DNA from: Alitta virens
Lineage: Eukaryota > Annelida > Polychaeta > Phyllodocida > Nereididae
Direction of reading: 5' to 3'
Length of the DNA stretch: 64,000 nucleotides
Assembly (NCBI GenBank): GCA_932294295.1
Contig: OW028574.1
Span: 9,992,215 to 10,056,214, forward strand
The notes under the pieces were generated by a model. The model ran no database searches, was not told the DNA's origin, and saw only the letters and a list, made by a program, of their open reading frames with translations. Numbering within the stretch: position 1 is the stretch's first letter; each line of letters begins with the position of its first letter. Shown here piece by piece: positions 55,926 through 64,000 of this stretch. The position numbers were made by a program, and so were the translations under genes.

Positions 55926-58250
55926 TTATGTTTTACGATCCAATTTTATTGCAATTTTTAAGAATTTTCCAAGGGCACAGTTTAGGTTAGTATCTTTACT
56001 TGTTAATATTTGAAGGAATTTTTTAGATGGGTTAAGAAGAAAGAAGTTATCAATACATTTACATTTACATACTATATCAAATAGGTTATTGCGAATGGCA
56101 TTAAATTGTTCACAGATCATTAGGCAATGAAATTCATCTTCAACTTGATTAAGATTGCATTTTTCACAAGTTCTTTCCTCAGAGGGCACAAATGGGCGTT
56201 TGTGCCTACCTTATTCGATATTTAAGTTGTGAGAGCTCAGCCTGAAACGAGCTATATTACAATAAATTGATTTAGGAAAGTCATGATACAAATAGGGTTC
56301 TATTCAAATATCTTTCTTGAATATTTTATAAGTTCTTAGTTTGGGGTTACGTACGCTATCATTGATCTCATGCAACATCTTGGCATGGGCCTGTTCATAC
56401 ACTGACACGATTGTCTTGTTTAAGTCAAACTCATTATGGTTCATATTGAGGGTCTCGGTGACCTTGCAAAGTCTCGTGAGCCAACATGTCACCCTTTTGA
56501 TATAACTCAGTCTGAATCTCATAGCAACTTCGCAGAAGTGAGGACCTGAGTCTATTTAGAAATTTTAATGCTGAGACCTGTTGTCTGACAAACAGCAGAA
56601 ACCTCCCAGTGTCTGCTAAAATAGCTATTGTTGAAGTTTGACACCTGACACCCAGTATGTTCTTGAGAAATTTCATTTGTACTTTTTCGAGGGTGTCGAT
56701 TTGTTTTTCTGGAAACCATATTTCGCTATTATATTCAAGTATTGGCAGTATATGGGTGTCGAACATTTTCATACTTAATTTAGGGGGCAGACAGCCTGCA
56801 GTGGACTTTGTATTCTCCTTAAGTGCATACATTGCTTTCTGCGCTTGAATTGCTAGGTGTTCATACATTGCTTTGTGTACATTTTTTTAATTACAAAGAA
56901 CATGTCCTAAATATTTGTATGAGTTAACTACTTCTAAATCTTTATTTCAAACACTAAAGTTGTAGTTTTTACAAGCAATATTTTGCTCATTTTTATGGAA
57001 GATCATGACTTTACTTTTTTGAGAATTGATAATCAAATGCCACTTCCTACAATAGGCTTCTAGATTGTCTAGGAGTGTTTGCATACCATCTTGACTTTCT
57101 GATATCAGCACAAGATCATCAGCATAGAGCAAATGTGTGTAAGTAGTACTATTAATTTTCACTCCACATGTCTGATCTAGATATTCACACATATCCGATA
57201 AATACAAATTAAAGAGTTTTGGACTTACAATCCCACCCTGAAGAACACCATGGGTACTATCTATGCTAGCACCTAATTCACCCTGCCATCTAACTTTAGC
57301 ACTGGATTTGGAGAACATGCTTTCTATTATTCTTACTAGTCGACCACCAGAACCCTTCTTACTCATTTTGTAATACAGAAAGGTACGATTGACAAAATCA
57401 AATGCTTTCGAGAAATCTATAAATGTTATATATAAGGTTTTTCGAGTTGATTTATAATGTGATATTAGAGAGTCTATTATGAAAACATTATCACTAGTTC
57501 TGCAGCCTTTACTAAAGCCAAATTGATTAGGATCTACAATGTCTGTAGCCTCACTTTAAAAGACCAATCGTTTATTTATAATTGATTCAAATATTTTACC
57601 CATACATGCCATCAGTGTTAATTTACGATAGTTGTCTGGTTCATCGTGGCTACCTTTTTTATGCAAGGGTTGAATGATTCCTTCGGACCACTTATCCGGA
57701 TAAACACCCTTTTCCCAAATATAGTTGAACAGTGTTGTAAGGGGATGGAGTAAGTAATCGGTCGGAGAGATATTTGTAAAATTCATTACCAATTCCATCT
57801 ATACCAGGGGCTTTACCTTGCTTTAAGTTTTTCAGTTCAGTCTGTACCTCATACAATGTTATTGGCATATCTGTCATAAATGCAGCAGAATCAGAGGGCA
57901 TGTTAAGATTTTCTAATTGGTCCTCTATATCTTTCAAGAATTGGATGTCGAAATTAGATACAGACTCGCTAGGTGGGGATTGTACATTTGCAAAATACTT
58001 TTCAAAACATTCCAGATCAACAGTGCCTGCAGTAGTAAATTTATTACTTTACTTTAGTTTATCCCAATATTTCCAATAATCACAGGGGTTTTTCCTTTCT
58101 AATGCACAGAGTTCATTTCTAATTTTATCTTGAAAGTTTCTCTTCTTTCTTTGTATAGGAGCTTTAAACGATTTTTTAAGGGAGTGGTACTGTCTGAACT
58201 TGTCTTGTAAGTTCAGATCATGAGTTTTAGCAAAGTCATTGATAACACGT
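55926..58250 (-). mobile_element. Decayed non-LTR retrotransposon ORF2 (RT with YADD)
   Basis: Read on minus: pre-RT block (58250-57940), KQGKAPGIDGIGNEFYKYL, DKWSEGIIQPLHKKGSHD and YRKLTLMACMGKIFESII. Then comes a FIDFSKAFDFVNRTF-like region in shifted frames, GVLQGGIVSPKLFNLYLSDM and LLYADDLVLISES. The thumb follows (MYEHLAIQAQKAMYALK, NSEIWFPEKQIDTLEKVQMK), then a C-terminal zinc motif CEKCNLNQVEDEFHCLMIC. At least six frame breaks are present. The clade is not assigned; it differs from the LINEs at 22.7 and 29.5 kb. Confidence 0.85.
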
Positions 58251-58314
58251 TATAATGATAATTCACACACTGCATAATATCCATAGGCCAGAGTTAAAAT
58301 TATTGTTCCGTCAC

Positions 58315-58728
58315 AGACAGATAGACAGACAGATAGACAGACAGATAGACAGATAGACATGTAGCTAGATAGACATGTAGCTAGATAGACATGTAGCTAG
58401 ATAGATAGATAGACAGATACATGTGTAGCTAGCTAGATAGAGATAGACAGACAGACATGTAGCTAGCTAGATAGAGATAGACAGACAGACAGACATGTAG
58501 CTAGATAGATAGAGATAGACAGACAGACAGACATGTAGCTAGCTAGATAGAGATAGACAGACAGACATGTAGCTAGCTAGATATAGACAGACAGACAGAC
58601 ATGTAGCTAGCTAGATAGAGATAGATAGACAGACAGACATGTAGCTAGCTAGATAGAGATAGATAGATAGACAGACAGACAGACATGTAGCTAGCTTGAT
58701 AGAGATAGATAGATAGATAGAAAGATTG
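58315..58728. repeat. AGAC/GATA minisatellite with catgtagctagc units
   Basis: About 10 units of a 30-45 bp repeat (acagacagacatgtagctagctagatagagatag), with variable numbers of the agac and gata sub-units. Confidence 0.95.
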
Positions 58729-58729
58729 A

Positions 58730-59990
58730 ATTAAAATGTGAATGTAACATTTAATATTTAATATTTATCAATGTTGAACAAACGTTTCAGATTTCTGCTT
58801 AAATAATTGCGTGGCTGTATATACAAATAATGTGTTTCTTCTCCAGCTTCTATGGAGAGTTTCTACACCCCATTCTTAATTGATACCAATACAATGTACA
58901 TGATAAGATGGGCTATCAGCTGCTACTGGAGGGGGTGAGGAGAGTGAGGGGGTGAAATCCCAGAGAGGTGAAGGGAGGGGGTTGAACACCCAGCATTAGC
59001 TGGTGTCAATCATCCATGATAAAGATCTAAATTACCCCTTTTCAAGTGGATACTGCTGCCATCTAAGATATTATTAACGAACTGCAAACGCTACCAGAAT
59101 TTAGTAACAGTAGAGCATTCCTCTTTTATGGTAGCTCTTATATCGCTACCATATTTTTGTTGATGATAGAGCATTACTGTTTCATGATAATTCACTGGAC
59201 TGTTTACCCGTGGCTCACACAGCATCAGACCGGGCATCATCCGTCGGGTTTGGTACATATCCTATGTGTGATCCGCCTGGTGTCTGTGATTCACACCTCG
59301 CTGCCGCCAACTCACCTGTCGCCTTAAGCACCACCCCTTTTTGCTTCCAACAACTGTGGTGAAGTTGACAAAACATAATTCTATGACAGGAATACGGTTT
59401 CTCTGGGAAAACGGGTATGTGAGAACCCCCCTTTAACAATTTCTTTGTCATGCCTCATGAAAAAGAAATGTTGTGGTGGCAGCATAGCACCTTTTTGTGC
59501 ATGAGGTGCCCTCTAGTGCAAACCAAGCCTTCAGCCACATGACACCAACTGACAAGAAGAAGAGGATGCCTATCCCTCCATGCCACAGCTTTACAATGAG
59601 GGGCCCATGGCCTATCTCCGTCCATGACGTTGACATTTACCTTCAAACTGTACAGATCTTTACAAACTTAGCACTAGTACTTCTTTCACATGTTTTATGC
59701 TACATGTCTTTAGAAACATTTTATCTTTATTTCCATCTATACATATTCATTACCTAAATTGTCAACATTACTGCCAGAAATGTATGTGCCAAAGATGTTT
59801 AACTTGCCAAACAGGTTCAATTATTCAAGAATTAAAAATTTCATTAAGAAACCCAACAATTTCTTTGTTATGCCTCATGAACATAAATGTTACAGGAGTT
59901 GCATACAATTCTGAGACAATGTTAAGTTACCATACTGTTACAAAGAATAGTATTTGCTATCGAATTCTTGACATTATTAACAATTGTCCT
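58730..59990. other. No gene; weak relative of the GC-rich inverted-repeat family at 59205-59440
   Basis: At 59205-59440 (GC-richer than its surroundings) the right end gggaaaacgggtatgtgaga, followed by ccccccttta, resembles the right ends at 12285 and 46356. Another stretch, ccgggcatcatccgtcgggt, resembles the complement of cccgtcggatgatgcccc near 46225. No left terminal repeat was found. The rest is unrecognised. Confidence 0.35.
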
Positions 59991-60093
59991 GGGTGGGCAG
60001 GTGGGCAGGTGGGCAGGTGGGCAGGTGGGCAGGTGGGCAGGTGGGCAGGTGGGCAGGTGGGCAGGTGGGCAGGTGGGCAGGTGGGCAGGTGGG
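59990..60093. repeat. GGGCAGGT octamer minisatellite
   Basis: Twelve to thirteen perfect copies of the 8-bp unit gggcaggt. An 8-bp unit is read in three frames, giving a Gly/Gln/Val/Trp/Arg periodic ORF that is not a gene. Very high identity suggests recent expansion. Confidence 0.97.
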
Positions 60094-63000
60094 CGGTCAT
60101 AAAACTTTGTCATAATATGTCTAAAATAATGTAGTGGTGCCTTTGGGTGTTCACGTAAATACTATAGCACTTTCAAAATCAGGGCAATATAAGATAAATT
60201 CCTACTTCCATACAAAAGACACTTTTTACATAACATGAATGAAATTGTATCAATAACATATCTAAATTACCTTATTTTTACACTTTTCAAACTTCATTTT
60301 GATATTCATTTCATGCTGATTACATAATAATGGAGAATCAGTAAAAAGAAAATGCTAAAAATTGTGTTAAATTGTGTTTCCGAAGCAGAACTCTAGCATT
60401 AATGCACTTACCCTAACAACATTTTAAATGTTTTTACTCTATATAGCTTAGCTGTGCATCTTGATAGTCACATTGACATATCTCAGCTGCGTTTTAAAAT
60501 ATTTGTAGAAAAATGAAAATAACATAAAAATTTTCGTTTCCAGTGCAGGACTCACACACAAATGCATCTACATGCGTTCAAAACTAAAATACGAATATGT
60601 CTAAAATAGTGTAAAGATACTTTTTTGGGGTTTCATGACCATTAATGACAGATGATTTTATATAATAAGGAAAATATGAAAATTTGGTAGATATGTGAAG
60701 CCAGTTCCTTCTCCCCAGTTCCTTCTGAATTCCTTCAGAGATCATTGAGTTAGTGAACCCCACTTCCTTCTCCTAGTTCCTTCTCAGTTCCTTCTGAGTT
60801 CCTTGGGAATTGGTGAACCCAGTTTCTTCTTCCAGTTCCTTCTCAGTTCCTTTGAATAAATTTGACCCAGTTTTGTTGCTGATGGTTTGACCTAATTTTC
60901 AAGGAACTCTGTCAATGATATATCTAGATTATATTTTCATAATAAAGCAAAATCTGGAAAAAATGCTAAAATTTGTGTTGCTTCCTTCATATTCCTTAGC
61001 ATCCCATACGTAAATGTTGTACAATTCATAGATCAGTGAAGTTGTCTCCCCAAACCTGGCAGCTACCCAAAGATGTAAAGTTAGCTACCTGAACCCAGCT
61101 ACCCGACAGCTACCTGCATAGAAAAAACTAGTCTTTACAACCATTAAAGGGGTCAAATTCAGCAATACTTTCGGGTAGCTGCCAGGTAGCTGGAATTTTG
61201 CTCACCTCATTTTGACAGCTATTTTCACAGGCAATTAGAAAATCCATAATGAAGGTAAATTGAAGTTTATTCAGGAGCACCTGTCTCTGCTCGGGATCCT
61301 TGAATCTTCATACTCGCCTCTGTAGATTGCTTCACAAAAACCATGAAAAAATCTTAATTGTTTGGATTTGTTTTCCTTGAATGATATTAAGCAACTTTGT
61401 CAAGGGAACATGGTATTGTGTTGATAATTCTAGCAAACTGAATACCCTTTATTGTGCATAAAATCTTTGAAACAGAATATTTAAATGGCAGGAAAAGAAT
61501 AGACAATACTTTTCATGCTCACTTGGCTTTATTCTAAACAGAATGGATTGCTGTTAATACAGTGTTCCTGCAGATTTACCTTCATAAAAAGTAAGATATT
61601 TATAACATCATGCGCACATGAAAAATAAGACCACTAATATACACCAATATTTTTAATTTCATCATCCAAAAAAACAATCAGGGTATTGGCTATTAAGAAA
61701 TACAATAAACACAGTTCTTGTGTATTAAAAGAAAGTTAATAATTTATATTCATTCATACTTACCAAATCGTCTGAATATTACCATGTGGATGTTAATATC
61801 CAAGTATATTTGCATCAAAATAAAATAATGTAAGACTTTGTGGACAAAAGTAAGACTTAATACAGGCCTTACTTTTTACAAAAATAAAGTAAGACTTTAT
61901 CAGACTTCGTAATAACCGACGGGAACACTGTATCATTTCACACTTAACAGAATATAATGAAGAAATGCAAAAGTTAAAAAAATAGGACATCTTGGACTCT
62001 AATTGCATAACAGGCTATGTAGGCCAAGTGGCAATTGTTTCGGTTCATCGCACACACTATATAAACACTCAAGATGTAATATTTGCCAAATTTTGTAAAA
62101 CATAGCCAAGATATGTCAGCGTGGCTATCACAAGGCACCACTAGGCCATATAGAGTGTTACTGTAAAATGTCATTAGGGTCAGTGCATTAGTGTTAGAGT
62201 TCTGCTCTGGCAATAAAAATGTAATGCCCGCCCTCCTGCCTGTTGGACCACTTAACAATTTAAATGATGCCTGTGTGCTATGTGGGATTCGCTGAGGGTT
62301 TAGTATTGCAGGATTCTTCTTTCACCCATTCTTAATTTTGTTCCTTTGCATATCCATTGGTTACTTTGGTATTCCTTTACTTTGTCTTAATATCATGCCA
62401 TTTGATTATCAAATCTAAATAGCATTTTCAAATCTAGCTCTGTGCTTTCAACAAAATATCTGTCTTTAACTTATTCATTTGTTTCAAAGAGTTTCTTGAC
62501 AATAATCGTATTTGTATGGATTGGAAGGGATCCTCTGAAATCGCAGAGATCCATCATTGTGAGAAGTGAAATATTTTTATCTTGGAGGTGTCACCAATAT
62601 ATTTATGCATATATATTGTATGTAATATGAATAAAATAATTCGAATTTCTGAGTTCTTTATTGCAATTCCTAAGACATTTTTGTTGAATAGACATGCAAT
62701 AGCAGGCCTTCTTTTACATTTATGAAGAGATAGAAAGTAAGCGATAGGCTTTTTCCTTTTCTGCAGTTTTCATAGTCTGAGTTCTTTCTTGTCAGTTGTG
62801 GTTTATTTAATGATATTTATCTGCATCTTATAGTTATGAGGCAGTCCTTGATAAATCCTCCTGTCCCGACCTTTCTTTCTCAATCATCCCATTGAAATCT
62901 TGGCTTAAATGCCTCAATCTGAGGAAATAAAACTGTTTGGTCATATATCATACACTCTCAGTGACTTAAAGGGGTGTGACTATCAGTGTGGCCAATGTTA

Positions 63001-63400
63001 ATTGGTCCAACCTGTCATGCAGACACCAAGAAATGACTATACTTAAAAACTGTAAAGTCTTGTCCAATTAAGTGTACGTTATGTCATGGTGGCTTATATA
63101 AACATTCTTATGTTTATTTTTGTAGGACACTGTCTGAGCTCTTAACAAATAGTCTCAATTTCAGACCCAGCTTCGTACAGTAGTATGATGTTTGGCTGAC
63201 AAGAATCTCTTCAATTCTGTTTATTAGTTGAAACTGTTGTGCTCGGGTTAGATATTTTGTAGGATGTTTTTTTCTCCAGTTATCAAATAAATAAGGAAAT
63301 AAGAAACATAAAAATGTCTTTTAATAAATAAAACACCAACACACAATTTCAATGCTGGAACTGGGTTTATTTGGGTATATTTTGCAAACATTTTGTTAAT
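60094..63400. other. Gene-free sequence with short-word clusters
   Basis: An agttccttct word recurs about eight times at 60700-60860. agctaccc/cagctacc words and their complement ggtagctgccaggtagctgg occur at 61060-61200. No protein or RNA was recognised. Confidence 0.4.
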
Positions 63401-63409
63401 GGTGCAGGG

Positions 63410-63472
63410 AAGATTTTACGATACACAAGGCAAGGGGTGAAGATTTTACGATACATAAGGCAAGGGGTGAAT
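63410..63472. repeat. 30-bp tandem duplication
   Basis: gaagattttacgatacacaa + ggcaaggggt is followed directly by a second copy with one change (cataagg). Confidence 0.9.
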
Positions 63473-63559
63473 AACATGGGGCTTTGATATGTTTGATAAT
63501 CAATAATTTCATGCTGAGTCGTCATCATTCATGCTGATTACCAGTAGTCATAAATCCAT

Positions 63560-63632
63560 TGTGGCAATATCAATAATTTTCATTTTCTGGCTGCGGCTCT
63601 GGTACTGGTTGCGGCTCTGGTCGTGGTTAGGT
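63560..63632 (-). CDS. Possible terminal exon or repeat encoding PEPQPV-type units
   Basis: On minus, cagagccgcaaccagtacca / cagagccgcagccagaaaat can be read as PEPQPVPEPQPENENY followed by TGA (near 63571). A possible acceptor is the CAG at about 63630. There is no supporting upstream exon in the window, so this may be only an 18-bp tandem repeat. Confidence 0.15.
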
Positions 63633-64000
63633 TCAGGAGTAACAGTTAAAAAAACAAAAAAAAACAATAAATGATTTATTATAAAAAAACAATGACTAAA
63701 TTTTCTAGCAGCTAATATACATGAAATGGCTTCATATGAAAACCAGTGCTTGACTTTTTGAATATCTCAGTTTTTAATTTGCCTTTTAAATAAGTGGCAA
63801 TATCTCATGATGTGCTGCATATTACAATGCAAGTTTTAGATACAATATTTAATGACTTTATTCTAGATTTTGACAGTATCATCTTTGAAAACTTATAATT
63901 TTGCTTATTTCTATAATATGACTAAGCATTCCATTCTACAGTGGATTGCACTCAATGTTATTCGACAAAATTTAATGTGTATTGCAAATAAAACACTGAA

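Noticed and set aside
58315..58728. CRISPR-like regular repeats
   Set aside because: Units are contiguous and variable with no unique spacers; the genome is animal. It is a minisatellite.
59697..60134. ORFs with Gly-Gln-Val-Gly-Arg-Trp or Pro-Ala-His-Leu repeats on both strands
   Set aside because: Both come from the 8-bp minisatellite, which is open in all frames.

Overview
This is invertebrate animal nuclear DNA, AT-rich and full of transposons. The evidence is short phase-compatible exons with GT..AG introns, cysteine-rich extracellular modules (EMI, EGF, TB, VWD, C8, TIL, TSP1, VWC, CTCK) and a metazoan mobile-element mix: CR1-like and Tx1/L1-like LINEs, BEL/Pao, a P element with a THAP domain, a tRNA-derived SINE and GATA microsatellites. 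A marine invertebrate is likely; the species cannot be told from the sequence. Isolated one-base frame breaks, often beside homopolymers, occur even in an otherwise clean gene, so some lesions may be sequencing errors.

Layout. (1) 1-6.7 kb, minus strand: TATA promoter, signal peptide and first 16 coding exons of a large secreted SCO-spondin/mucin-like protein (EMI, EGF, TB, VWD-C8-TIL, VWD-C8), running off the window at base 1. (2) 6.7-20.2 kb: intergenic DNA holding SINE copies, a 968-bp GC-rich inverted-repeat element inserted inside one SINE, a decayed DNA-transposon-like gene with a PHD-like tail and a repeated 13-bp motif, a long TC tract and a LINE scrap. (3) 20.2-27.1 kb, minus: 3' part of a second protein of the same kind (jelly-roll-like segment, Thr-rich linker, TSP1, TIL and VWC modules, CTCK knot, Gln/Asn/Ser/Gly repeat tail). 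A CR1-like LINE sits where half a TSP1 module is missing, and stops, frameshifts and a missing acceptor suggest it is damaged. (4) 28.5-41.6 kb: one nested composite. A BEL/Pao element (LTR-like repeats, gag, RT, RNase H, integrase, DUF5641) contains a 5.1-kb LINE bounded by a 12-bp target duplication and a 3.8-kb P element bounded by an 8-bp duplication; its integrase segment is inverted. (5) 41.6-46.4 kb: a second, apparently non-coding LTR element cut by another copy of the inverted-repeat family. (6) 46.4-49.7 kb, minus: a DDE integrase gene split into at least four exons. (7) 49.7-64 kb: homopolymer-rich non-coding DNA, a 1.1-kb GATA/GATT array, a decayed LINE, two minisatellites, and little else.

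The most unusual item is the LINE at 29.46-34.59 kb. Its first ORF joins two zinc knuckles, a NADAR (YbiA-like ADP-ribose-handling) domain and an SGNH-hydrolase-like domain, ahead of an endonuclease/reverse transcriptase ORF from which the YADD catalytic segment has been removed in frame. The two secreted-protein genes share orientation and module type and are probably a head-to-tail pair; everything between and beyond them is mobile-element sediment.
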